From: Mucilaginibacter lappiensis
GTDB taxonomy: Bacteria; Bacteroidota; Bacteroidia; Sphingobacteriales; Sphingobacteriaceae
NCBI RefSeq assembly: GCF_900155965.1
Contig: NZ_FTMG01000004.1
Coordinates: 62,001-126,000 of the forward strand
Direction of reading: 5' to 3'
Length of the DNA: 64,000 nucleotides
A program made the translations under genes and the position numbers. The notes under the pieces are model-generated. The model was not told where the DNA came from, made no database searches, and saw only the letters and a program-made list of their open reading frames with translations. Below are positions 24,710-33,091 of this stretch, one piece after another (position 1 is the stretch's first letter; every line of letters starts with the position of its first letter).

Positions 24710-25765
24710 TTAACACCCAAATAACGCGGCAACCCTGTTGGCAATGGTTTCTACAGGATAGGCCAGTACGGGCTCATGAAGCAAATTAGGGTCGTGCAGC
24801 AGTTCTTTAATTAGCGCCGGTATATTTTCAACGTTACCGGGCACATGGTGCTGTGGCGGGCGCGAATCCATGCCCTTAACTAAACTTACCACATGGCAGC
24901 CCGCATATAAACCTTCACTTAAAACCGTGCTGTAGCCCTCGTATGCAGAGGTATGCAACAGTATTTTGGAGCGCTGCATCAATGCCAGGACTTCCGGATG
25001 CGATAGCTCCCCTTTGAGTTCGATATGATCTTCCAGTTTTAGCTTGCTAATCTGTTTTTGAAGAACTTCCATTTCTGGTCCCTTACCGCAGATTACCGCC
25101 TTTATTTGCGGAAACTGAATTGTCAAACTTTTAACTACCTGGATAAATAAGTTGTACTGCTTGAGTGGTATAAGCGAGCCTACCCCAATAATGTCAATCT
25201 CCCTTATGTTGGGCATCGAACCAAAAAGCGAAGTGTCAATACCTGTAGGAATAGTATGTTGAGGCTTGATATGGTAATTGATGCTGAACTCCCTTGCTAG
25301 AAAATCAGATATGGCAATTAATTCACCGGCCTGTGGTTTTACCTGTTTTACATAATGGTTACCCGCTTTAGCATCCTGGCCAAGCAGCCAGGTATATTGC
25401 GGCAGGTTATATTTTTTAGCAAAGCGTTTCCCCATATAAGCAGCCTCACCCATCCAAAAGCTTAATAGACCAATTAATTCATACCGGCTATGTAGTTGTT
25501 TTAGCGTTTGCCATACACGTCGCCAGGTCATTAATCGATATAATTGACCTTTGCCCTTTCCCGCCAGCGCTATCACCTCAACCTCGTGCCAGTTATATCG
25601 TGCGGCTTTGAAGGGATATTGAAAACTAACTACTACAATGTGCAGATCAGGTTTATTTTGCTTTAATCCCTTGACAAAGATCTGCATAGACGGTATACAG
25701 GTAGTATCGTTTTCATCAGCCGGGAAACCGGGACTTAATATCACTATGGTTTTTTGTTTGGTCAT
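24710..25765 (-). CDS. Family 4 glycosyltransferase coupled to the ABC exporter
   Basis: Start choice: an upstream in-frame Met exists at 25789, but the ATG at 25765 gives a 4-bp ATGA overlap with the ABC transporter stop and places KTIVILSPGFPADENDTTCI at the N-terminus. The 351-residue GT-B protein has a donor-domain pattern DIIGVGSLIPLKQYNLFIQV and LHTSAYEGYSTVLSEGLYAG (E-x7-E region). It probably finishes or extends a glycolipid whose export uses the cotranscribed ABC protein. Sugar unknown. Confidence 0.88.
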   Translation of the reverse strand: MTKQKTIVILSPGFPADENDTTCIPSMQIFVKGLKQNKPDLHIVVVSFQYPFKAARYNWHEVEVIALAGKGKGQLYRLMTWRRVWQTLKQLHSRYELIGLLSFWMGEAAYMGKRFAKKYNLPQYTWLLGQDAKAGNHYVKQVKPQAGELIAISDFLAREFSINYHIKPQHTIPTGIDTSLFGSMPNIREIDIIGVGSLIPLKQYNLFIQVVKSLTIQFPQIKAVICGKGPEMEVLQKQISKLKLEDHIELKGELSHPEVLALMQRSKILLHTSAYEGYSTVLSEGLYAGCHVVSLVKGMDSRPPQHHVPGNVENIPALIKELLHDPNLLHEPVLAYPVETIANRVAALFGC

Positions 25766-27474
25766 TCCAGCGTTATCAGTTTGTTGCAATAGCCAAGGCT
25801 TGCGGTATTATGGGTGATAAAAAGGATGATTTTGCCCAAAGCGGCCAACCGTTGCAGTTGTATCAAAATTGCCTCTTCTGCCCGTTGGTCCATCTCGCCA
25901 AAGGGTTCATCCAGTATCAGTACATCAAAATCATGGTAAAGCGCCCGGGCTAGTAATATGCGCTGCCGCTGTCCGCCGCTTAGGTTTTTGCCATTTTCCC
26001 TAATCACCTGGTGCAATCCTTCGGCATTGCCGTTCAATAATGGATTCAATCCGCATATGGCAATGGCTTCGGCCAGTTTTTCGTGATCACTTTCTTCATC
26101 ACTCAGCGTAATGTTTTTGAGGATAGTATCATGAATAAAATAGCCCTGCTGCTTTACATAAGCTATTCTGTTCCAATACCGCTTCCGGGTGGTAATATCT
26201 GTTACCTGGTCATTAATCAGGATATTACCTGCATCCGGCGCCAAAAATCCCAACAGCAGGTTAATGAGTGTTGTTTTGCCCCTGCCAGACACGGCCGATA
26301 TACCCGCCAGATCGCCCTTGTCGATATTAAAATAGCTATTTTTTAGGATCTGATGGTCTTTGTACCGGAAACTGATATCATTGAATTTCATGGAAGTGAT
26401 AGCCTCACCCCGACCCTCTGCAAGGGAGAGGGAGCTAAAAAGGTCATTATGTGAAGTCCTCTCCTTTGGAGAGGATTTAGGAGAGGTTTCTGCTTTCAGC
26501 AGATCATTCAGCGTAAATTCGTAAGTCTTTATTTGCCCTGTACTGTTGAGTATTTTGATGATACCGGGGATTATCTTGTAGGCGGCCGCCATAAAAACGC
26601 CAATCGTCAGAAGATCAATCACGGGTGTATCTGTCCAATATTTATTGATGAGTACCAGTATAAAGAAACCAAATACCGCGAATATTTCTACCAGTCGCGA
26701 TGGTAAAGCCTGTAAGGTTTGCTGCCCGGCCAGGTTATCATTGAGCTGTTGCTGATAGTTATGATACCGATTGGTAAAGAAATTGCTTTTGTTATAAACA
26801 TTGCTCTCCACAAAGCCTGCTAATGATTCCTGCAAGTGCTGGATGGTTTTTTCGCTGGCTTGTTTTGTATTTACCCTGATCTGTTTCGACCGTTTCCGGA
26901 TAAAGTAAGCCAGTAAAATTACCGGAGGCAACAACAGTAACAGCAACAATAAAAACAATACGGGCTGATAGATCAGTATAGCGCAAATCGAAAACAGAAT
27001 AAGGATAATCTGCGAAATAACCTGCTGAACGTTGGTGAGTATGTAATGACTAAACTCAATAGGTTGCTGACTAATCTGCCGGATATGGATAGATGAATCG
27101 ACATTTACAAAATTCAGATAATCACTTTTCAGGTAATTGATAATGTTCTTTTTGGATAAACGCGAAGCTACCCCATAAAAAAAATGGTGCTGAAAGCGCA
27201 TGATGAGATAGCCTATCCAGTTTTTAACGCTAAAAAGAACCAGGAATATGCTGATAAGCAGCAGAGAGCTTTTATTGAGCCAGTTTGAATGTAAAAAAGC
27301 AAGACTCGTATTGATAGCTTTGGTTGAAGTGTAAATACCGATCACCAGTACCAGCATCCCCAGGAAAGCGATATCAAGCGCGCTGATCAACAGATCGAGC
27401 AGGATGAGTTTGCCCAATTGCTTTTTCTCCTGCCTATTCAGCAGCGTTAAAATGCCTTTTATAATATGCTCCAT
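25762..27474 (-). CDS. ABC transporter, fused permease and ATPase (MsbA/PglK-like), with in-frame repeat insertion
   Basis: The 570-residue half-transporter has an N-terminal membrane domain (about 1-325, five to six helices). Its ATPase domain has Walker A AVSGRGKTTLINLLL, signature LSGGQRQRILLARAL and Walker B FDVLILDEPFGEMDQ. This is the exporter type that flips lipid-linked glycans or lipids. Residues about 329-360 form a Ser/Lys/Glu-rich linker encoded by a palindromic repeat (26395-26492) that is also found in intergenic DNA. The frame is kept, so the protein is probably functional. It is first in a two-gene operon with a glycosyltransferase. Confidence 0.9.
   Translation of the reverse strand: MEHIIKGILTLLNRQEKKQLGKLILLDLLISALDIAFLGMLVLVIGIYTSTKAINTSLAFLHSNWLNKSSLLLISIFLVLFSVKNWIGYLIMRFQHHFFYGVASRLSKKNIINYLKSDYLNFVNVDSSIHIRQISQQPIEFSHYILTNVQQVISQIILILFSICAILIYQPVLFLLLLLLLLPPVILLAYFIRKRSKQIRVNTKQASEKTIQHLQESLAGFVESNVYNKSNFFTNRYHNYQQQLNDNLAGQQTLQALPSRLVEIFAVFGFFILVLINKYWTDTPVIDLLTIGVFMAAAYKIIPGIIKILNSTGQIKTYEFTLNDLLKAETSPKSSPKERTSHNDLFSSLSLAEGRGEAITSMKFNDISFRYKDHQILKNSYFNIDKGDLAGISAVSGRGKTTLINLLLGFLAPDAGNILINDQVTDITTRKRYWNRIAYVKQQGYFIHDTILKNITLSDEESDHEKLAEAIAICGLNPLLNGNAEGLHQVIRENGKNLSGGQRQRILLARALYHDFDVLILDEPFGEMDQRAEEAILIQLQRLAALGKIILFITHNTASLGYCNKLITLE
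26395..26492. repeat. Palindromic repeat inserted in frame in the ABC transporter gene
   Basis: This segment contains cctctcctttggagagg (26458-26474) and the related ccctctgcaagggagaggg (26414-26432). The same 17-bp palindromic core occurs in intergenic DNA at 52937-52953 in the opposite orientation. Here it encodes about 32 residues between the membrane and ATPase domains, without a stop in the used frame. Confidence 0.8.
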
Positions 27475-27484
27475 GCCGGTATAA

Positions 27485-27554
27485 GAGTCAAGAATCGAGA
27501 GTCAAGAATCAAGAAAGCGACATGGCTGTTTTTTTCTGTCTTGATTCTTGACTC
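27485..27554. repeat. Inverted repeat upstream of the ABC gene
   Basis: The perfect 15-bp arms gagtcaagaatcaag (27499-27513) and cttgattcttgactc (27540-27554) are present. A further partial copy of the left arm, gagtcaagaatc, lies at 27485-27496. It sits 11-80 bp upstream of the ABC transporter start on the minus strand, so it is in the promoter or leader region. Confidence 0.7.
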
Positions 27555-27614
27555 TAGCCTCATGACTCTATTCATTACGGGCCAAAAAGCTTAATGGTTG
27601 CCCCTGTAAAGCAT

Positions 27615-27646
27615 AAAAGCCCGGTAATTTAAATTACCGGGCTTTT
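27615..27646 (-). terminator. Intrinsic terminator of the OmpA-like lipoprotein gene
   Basis: A perfect palindrome with 16-bp arms (aaaagcccggtaattt and its inverse) lies 20 bp past the stop of the OmpA-like gene. The stem ends in T residues in both directions. Confidence 0.88.
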
Positions 27647-27665
27647 GGTATGGGTTTGAAAAAGC

Positions 27666-28199
27666 TTAGTTGTTAAGCTTGATCTCTACGCGGCGGTTTA
27701 AAACCCTGCCGTCTTCTGTGCTGTTATCTGCAATTGGTTTGCTTTCGCCATAACCTTTTACAGTGAGGTTGTCGCCGTTGATACCGCTGTTTACCAGGTA
27801 TAATTTTACCGAATTGGCTCTTTCAACAGATAGTTCCATATTGTGTTCAGGCGTACCTTCTGATGAAGCGTTGCCGTTCAATACAAATTTTACGGTTTGA
27901 TCTTTCTTCATCTCGGCTGCAGCCAGATCAAGCGTTTGGTAAGATGATGTTCTTAGCACAGCAGAGTTAAACTCAAACTGGATATTGTTAAAGTTATAGT
28001 TTGGTTTGGCCGGTGGCGGTGGTGGAGTTTCTTTTGGTGCAGGTTTTGGAGCCGGAGCCGGTTGCGGCTTTGGCGCGTAAGTTTGTTCGTTTTCAACCGG
28101 TACGGGTTTTTGAACCAGTTTTTTTGATTTACACGAAATTACGGTGATAGCGGCTAACGCAAAAATTAAAGTAAAAAAGGGTGTTTTTAAAGCTTTCAT
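27666..28199 (-). CDS. OmpA-family peptidoglycan-binding lipoprotein
   Basis: Start choice: an open frame begins at 28268, but the Met at 28199 gives a clean lipoprotein signal (hydrophobic stretch ending ITVISC, so Cys is the lipidated residue). The 177-residue precursor then has a Pro/Lys/Ala-rich spacer and an OmpA C-terminal domain: IQFEFNSAVLRTSSYQTLD, then GNASSEGTPEHNMELSVERA, VKGYGESKPIADN and RVLNRRVEIKL. The domain binds diaminopimelate of peptidoglycan and ties the outer membrane to the wall. It is monocistronic with its own terminator. Confidence 0.92.
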   Translation of the reverse strand: MKALKTPFFTLIFALAAITVISCKSKKLVQKPVPVENEQTYAPKPQPAPAPKPAPKETPPPPPAKPNYNFNNIQFEFNSAVLRTSSYQTLDLAAAEMKKDQTVKFVLNGNASSEGTPEHNMELSVERANSVKLYLVNSGINGDNLTVKGYGESKPIADNSTEDGRVLNRRVEIKLNN

Positions 28200-28462
28200 A
28201 GCTAAGTTTTGTTTTTTTGTAAACATAAAAAATATTCGTGATTTCAACCTCAATTGAGTATAATCCATGGCTAAATAAAGCGAATATCAGGGCACTGCAG
28301 TAAACTCTATTACAGCCGAGCTTTGATTGAACGGGAATTTTGCGGCATAAGTATTCAGAAAGTTCAATTAGGTGATGTGAAATAGATTATCGGGACTGTT
28401 GTAATGATCTTGGCAGCGCTTAAGTATTCTGCCCTATATTGCGTATATTTGTATATATACCG

Positions 28463-28495
28463 GCCCGGTTTTTCTGATCAAAAGGAAAACCGGGC
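28463..28495. other. Isolated GC hairpin in a 597-bp divergent intergenic region
   Basis: The arms gcccggtttt (28463-28472) and aaaaccgggc (28486-28495) form a 10-bp stem followed by tgttt on the plus strand. It resembles a weak terminator, yet neither flanking gene ends here: the region between 28199 and 28797 separates two divergent gene starts. It might end a small RNA. Nothing else gene-like was found in the gap apart from a repeated aagtgttaaaat word near 28620 and 28683. Confidence 0.4.
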
Positions 28496-28796
28496 TGTTT
28501 GGTTAAGAGGAAATACAGCCCCGAAACCAATTGTTTGGTATTTAATGTGTTCAATATCAGTAAATTAATACTTTTTAAAGTTTTCAAAATGCATCAAAAC
28601 CGTGTTGAAATTTGTTAAAAAGTGTTAAAATGAAGGTTTTTAGATCGATTTTGAGCCGTTTTTACCTCGTTTTTGACCAGAAAAGTGTTAAAATTTAAGG
28701 TTTAAAAAGTTTTTGTACAGCCTGTGTCAAATTTTGATACCCGGTAGGTATCACATTTTAATATGTATTTATTTGCGATATCGAATTTATAAACCA

Positions 28797-30197
28797 ATGC
28801 ACAACACATTACAAAACGATCTGGATAACCTGGATTATCTATTATCCCTAACTAAAGATAAAGCAGCCGCCTATCTTAATGATATAAATGATAAACCCGT
28901 AAGCATCAATAACGTTCAGGGAACAATCCCCATCAATCTACCCGAGAATGGCATTGGGTTGGAGGATACCATAAAAGCTTTTTATGAGCAGCATCAGGAC
29001 AAGATATTGGCATCATCTGGTCCGCGGTACTGGGGATTTGTAACAGGTGGCACCACTCCTGCCGCTATTGCGGGCGACTGGCTAAGCGCTGTATTTGATC
29101 AGAACCCACAAGGCCTCAAAGGCGCGGGTGATGTATCTGCTAATATTGAACTGCAAACCATTAACTGGCTTATTCAATTGTTTGGTTTGCCATCCTACTT
29201 TAAAGGTGGCTTTGTAACAGGCGCTACCATGTCAAACTTTACCAGCCTGGCTATCGCCCGTCAATGGGCTGGTAAACAAAAAGGTGTTGATATTGCGCGC
29301 GAGGGCATTAAAACAGAGATTAGGATATTAACGGCCACCCCGCATTCATCAGCTATTAAATCATTGGCTATGCTGGGTTTGGGCAGCAGCAACATTATTG
29401 CTATAAAGACTGCCGACGGTAACCGGGAAGCTATGGATACGGCCGATCTGGAAGTTAAATTGTTGGAGAATAAAGATTTCCCGGTAATTGTGATCAGCAG
29501 TGCGGGAACTGTTAACACCGTTGATTTTGACGACATGCAAGCTATATCCGATTTACAAAAACGGCATACTTTTTACTGGCATATCGATGCGGCCTTTGGT
29601 GCTTTCGCTGCCTGTTCCGAAAAGTACAGTCATTTACTAAACGGCTGGCAATTTGCTGATAGCATAACCGTCGACTGTCATAAATGGCTTAACGTACCCT
29701 ATGACAGTGCTATATATCTTGTCAATGAAAAACACTCGGCATTGCAGCTGCAAACATTTCAGAACAGTAATGCCCCCTACCTGGGCGATCCGGCTACTGA
29801 TTTTAGTTTCCTGAATTTCGGCCCCGAAAACTCCAGGCGTTTAAGAGCGTTGCCAGCATGGTTCGCACTGCAAGCCTATGGGCGTAACGGATTTGGATGG
29901 ATAGTGGAAAATAATATTGTCCTGGCTAATCAGTTTGCGCAACTGCTGGAGGAGAAAACGATATTTAAACTAACCGCACCAGTAAGGTTAAATGTAGTTT
30001 GTTTTAGCATTGCGGATGAAAAAAAAAGGAGTGGCAAATTGGCGCTTGTATTGGAGAAATTGAAATCATCTGGTAAGTTGTTCATCTCACCAACATCCTA
30101 CAAAGGGATACCCTGTTTACGGGCCGCCTTTGTAAACTGGCGAACCACAGATGAGGATATTTTAATAGCTATTGATGAATTGATCAAGGCTTCCTGA
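28797..30197 (+). CDS. PLP-dependent group II decarboxylase-like protein
   Basis: Start choice: the frame opens at 28713, but the ATG at 28797 (MHNTLQNDLDNL) gives the usual start; the upstream extension is not protein-like. The 466-residue enzyme has the pyridoxal-phosphate fold with FVTGATMSNFTSLAIAR (phosphate-binding), WHIDAAFGAFAA (Asp pairing the pyridine N) and VDCHKWLNVPYDS, where Lys is the Schiff-base residue. This matches the aromatic-amino-acid/glutamate decarboxylase group. The substrate cannot be fixed. A GlxA-type regulator follows 254 bp downstream on the same strand. Confidence 0.88.
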   Translation: MHNTLQNDLDNLDYLLSLTKDKAAAYLNDINDKPVSINNVQGTIPINLPENGIGLEDTIKAFYEQHQDKILASSGPRYWGFVTGGTTPAAIAGDWLSAVFDQNPQGLKGAGDVSANIELQTINWLIQLFGLPSYFKGGFVTGATMSNFTSLAIARQWAGKQKGVDIAREGIKTEIRILTATPHSSAIKSLAMLGLGSSNIIAIKTADGNREAMDTADLEVKLLENKDFPVIVISSAGTVNTVDFDDMQAISDLQKRHTFYWHIDAAFGAFAACSEKYSHLLNGWQFADSITVDCHKWLNVPYDSAIYLVNEKHSALQLQTFQNSNAPYLGDPATDFSFLNFGPENSRRLRALPAWFALQAYGRNGFGWIVENNIVLANQFAQLLEEKTIFKLTAPVRLNVVCFSIADEKKRSGKLALVLEKLKSSGKLFISPTSYKGIPCLRAAFVNWRTTDEDILIAIDELIKAS

Positions 30198-30451
30198 TCG
30201 GGGAATATCACCTAATTAAAAATGTTTAAGTTAAATTATTTGTTTATTTTACTTTTAAAAGTAGCAGGTAATTAGGTTATTATGAGCTTTAGTTAATGGA
30301 TTAGTGCCTATTTGTTCGCTGATGTTTATAAGCAGATAGGTGATTTTTGCTTATTACATCTGAAAAAAATTAACGTTATATTGCAATAATCCATGAGTTG
30401 AATATACGTCAATTGGGGAAGTAAAAATTGCATTATAAACCTGTTTACTGT

Positions 30452-31429
30452 ATGAAACATATATCGATACTGGTTCCTAAACGGGCCATACTCGGAAGCC
30501 TGGAAGGGTCGCGTCAGTTGCTTACACAAGTGAACCAATTTTTTATGGCGGCCGGAAAAGACCCTATTTTTAAGGTTGAATTGGTTGGACTCACCATGGA
30601 AACCCCTGTTAGCGGCGGCTTATTTACCGTTAATGCCAATAAGTTGATTGGGGAGGTACAAAAGACCGATCTGATCATTATTCCGGCTATTGATGGCAAT
30701 ATCAGCGAAGAAGTTGAAAATAATAAAGAGTTTTTACCCTGGTTAATCCAGCAATATAATAATGGCGCGGAGATCGCCAGTTTATGCATGGGAGCTTTTT
30801 TGCTGGCTTCAACCGGTTTATTGGCTGGCAAAAAATGCGCTACGCACTGGATGTTTGCTAATGAATTCAGGAAGATGTTCCCGGATGTTAACCTGGTTAC
30901 AGAAAAGATTATTACGGATGAGCAGGGTATTTATTCCAGCGGCGGGGCTTTCTCTTATCTGAACCTGATCTTATACCTGATTGAAAAGTATGCTGGCCGG
31001 GATATCGCTATTTTAAGTGCTAAGGTGTTTGCCATTGAAATGGAGCGAAATAGCCAATCCTCATTCATTATTTTCCAGGGACAAAAAGATCATGCGGACG
31101 ATCCGATTAAAAAGGCTCAGGAGTTTATTGAGAAGAACTACCAGGAAAAAATCACCGTGGAACAACTGGCCTCTATGTTTGCCCTGGGCCGCAGAAACCT
31201 GGAACGTCGGTTTAAAAAAGCAACAGCCAACACTGTAGCCGAATATATACAGCGTGTGAAAATCGAGGCAGCTAAAGTAAGCCTGGAAACTTCACGCGAA
31301 AACGTGAATGAAGTGATGTATAACGTAGGCTATACCGATACCAAGGCTTTCCGTACCACATTTAAGCGCATTACGGGCCTCTCGCCTATTGATTACCGAA
31401 ATAAATATCAACGGGAATACGCCACGTAA
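30452..31429 (+). CDS. GlxA-type AraC-family transcriptional regulator (DJ-1/PfpI domain plus HTH)
   Basis: Start choice: an upstream TTG at 30428 is possible, but the ATG at 30452 (MKHISILVPKRAI) fits the family. The 325-residue protein has an N-terminal DJ-1/PfpI-like domain with the Cys elbow ASLCMGAFLLASTGLL and SSGGAFSYLNLILYLIEKYA. The C-terminal AraC DNA-binding domain has IEKNYQEKITVEQLASMFAL and VNEVMYNVGYTDTKAFRTTF. Such regulators commonly control amine or amino-acid catabolism. It may regulate the adjacent decarboxylase, an inference from position. Confidence 0.92.
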   Translation: MKHISILVPKRAILGSLEGSRQLLTQVNQFFMAAGKDPIFKVELVGLTMETPVSGGLFTVNANKLIGEVQKTDLIIIPAIDGNISEEVENNKEFLPWLIQQYNNGAEIASLCMGAFLLASTGLLAGKKCATHWMFANEFRKMFPDVNLVTEKIITDEQGIYSSGGAFSYLNLILYLIEKYAGRDIAILSAKVFAIEMERNSQSSFIIFQGQKDHADDPIKKAQEFIEKNYQEKITVEQLASMFALGRRNLERRFKKATANTVAEYIQRVKIEAAKVSLETSRENVNEVMYNVGYTDTKAFRTTFKRITGLSPIDYRNKYQREYAT

Positions 31430-31470
31430 TTACAGGTCTTTAATATACCTTGAAGCTATTCTAGAAAGCA

Positions 31471-31953
31471 TCAGGGCATTACTGAAGGCTTCTGAGAAAA
31501 GATATAATTAATACGTTCCTGTTGATGTGCTGTGTCGATATCTTTTATTAATTTTTTGCCCGTAAATCGTTGATAAATAGTAGTTATACTCCCGGTATTT
31601 GAACTGATTATTTTAACTACCTCAACAGATAACAGATCACCCGGAATCTTAGCGCCAAACCAACGGTCATCATCTTGCTGACTCCAGGTAACCAGTGTGA
31701 GGTTTTCTCCCGGAGGATAGCTTGTTGTACCTGAAATGGCAGTTTTTAAGGCTAGGTCATTCCCATAAAGTGTAGACATGGTTTGCTCTTTTTTGTTGAT
31801 GGATGAAGTGATCACTTTTAAACCGGCTTTGCTAAAGTTGAATGAAGCGGGTATAGCAGCTTTCTTATTCAAAAGCTCTTCGCTTGGTTTGCGGTTATTA
31901 CAGGCCGATAATACAAAAACGGACGCTGCGAATAATATATAGGTAATTTTCAT
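31471..31953 (-). CDS. Small lipoprotein of unknown function
   Basis: The 160-residue protein has a lipoprotein signal (ILFAASVFVLSACNN, lipidated Cys about residue 18). The mature part of about 140 residues contains GNDLALKTAISGT, ENLTLVTWSQQDDDRWFGAK and EVVKIISSNTGSITTIYQRF, a beta-rich pattern with no motif I recognise. It starts 19 bp after the haem-binding/cytochrome P460-like gene on the same strand, so the two are likely cotranscribed and may act together in the envelope. Confidence 0.7.
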   Translation of the reverse strand: MKITYILFAASVFVLSACNNRKPSEELLNKKAAIPASFNFSKAGLKVITSSINKKEQTMSTLYGNDLALKTAISGTTSYPPGENLTLVTWSQQDDDRWFGAKIPGDLLSVEVVKIISSNTGSITTIYQRFTGKKLIKDIDTAHQQERINYIFSQKPSVMP

Positions 31954-31972
31954 GATGGGAGTCCTGATTTAA

Positions 31973-32935
31973 TTAATGTTCAATCGGTGAGGTAAAAACA
32001 AAATCTGTATTACTTAATGGTTTATGACAGCTAACACATTCTGTAGTGAACATGGCTGTTTTACCATAGGGTACAAGCTTATCAGTTTTAAAGCGGGCCC
32101 AGCCCCACCCTGCGGTAGCCGCGTACTTTTTATCGTCTTTGATCATATATTCTACCTGTTTAAACGCACCGGTATGTACATTGCCACCTTTATCGGTTAT
32201 TTGGTCCCAGGCTACTTTGGCAAATGTTGTTCCGTTGGGCCAAGGGTTAATATGATGCTCTCGGATGGCCTTAATAGCCGTCGGATTACCAAATATTATC
32301 CGCATGGTACCATTATCAAAGCGTTCGGTACTGCTGATGCTTTCCCAGTTTTTATAGTCAGGGATATAAGTAATGCCGTTTAACGCTTTTGGTAATTTAG
32401 CTTGGTCTGCGGTAGCTTTTTGCCAATGGACATATTGTTTATCGGCTGCGTTTATTTTGGCTGTATCTCCCGAAATTTGTTTGGGCGACATGGAAGAAAC
32501 GTACTTTTTCAATACTTCCAGATCGCTTTTAGAAACAGCAGCCGATGGATGAACCAGTTCATAATCTTTTATAGGCATAGCACCAGCGGCTATCTGGTTT
32601 ACGGCTTCCCAAAGTATGGCTTTTTGATCGGCTGGCGCCAGGTTTTGCCAGTTAGAAAAATTTAAGTGCTTACGGCCCGTATTCACGTGGCTGGCTACTT
32701 TCCAGTAAACAGGTGATATCTGATCATACCAGCGAAGGTTAGTTTGGTTCGAGTGGCAATCATAACAAGCGCGTGTGAGTATACTTTTTACCTCTGCTGG
32801 GGCTTCTATCTCCGCTTTTACCGGTGGATTTGTAATTTGTGGGCGGATGAATTGAATGGATAAAAAGCCGATCAATAAAATGGCTGCTATGATGATGGGT
32901 TTTCTTTTGAATAATTTGGAAGGCTGGGCATTCAT
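31973..32935 (-). CDS. Haem-binding domain plus cytochrome P460-like protein
   Basis: The 320-residue protein starts with a membrane anchor (about 13-30). An N-terminal haem-binding domain follows, with a CxxCH motif in RACYDCHSNQTNLRWYDQIS. The C-terminal cytochrome P460-like domain has WESISSTERFDNGTMRIIFG, AGWGWARF and a second CxxCH (TTECVSCHKPL). Both c-type haem sites are intact. It would act in periplasmic redox chemistry. The fusion of these two domains is known in Bacteroidota. Partner: the lipoprotein gene immediately downstream. Confidence 0.87.
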   Translation of the reverse strand: MNAQPSKLFKRKPIIIAAILLIGFLSIQFIRPQITNPPVKAEIEAPAEVKSILTRACYDCHSNQTNLRWYDQISPVYWKVASHVNTGRKHLNFSNWQNLAPADQKAILWEAVNQIAAGAMPIKDYELVHPSAAVSKSDLEVLKKYVSSMSPKQISGDTAKINAADKQYVHWQKATADQAKLPKALNGITYIPDYKNWESISSTERFDNGTMRIIFGNPTAIKAIREHHINPWPNGTTFAKVAWDQITDKGGNVHTGAFKQVEYMIKDDKKYAATAGWGWARFKTDKLVPYGKTAMFTTECVSCHKPLSNTDFVFTSPIEH

Positions 32936-33091
32936 AGTTCAATGATTATACCGTAAAGTTGCTTAATAATAAGCATTTATACACATAATCAAGCCTGAAG
33001 TAGACAAACGTAAGGGTGAACCAGACATTAGAATAGCTGAATTAGACTGAGGCTCACTTACCCGATCTCAAAAAGGTATGGATAGTTGTTT

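Noticed and set aside
24710-27474. Frameshift or pseudogene in the ABC transporter because of the repeat
   Set aside because: The repeat keeps the frame, and Walker A, signature and Walker B motifs remain intact downstream of it.
31471-31953. Cytochrome P460 assignment for the small lipoprotein
   Set aside because: It has no CxxCH motif and no recognisable P460 pattern; only its neighbour does, so it is left as unknown.
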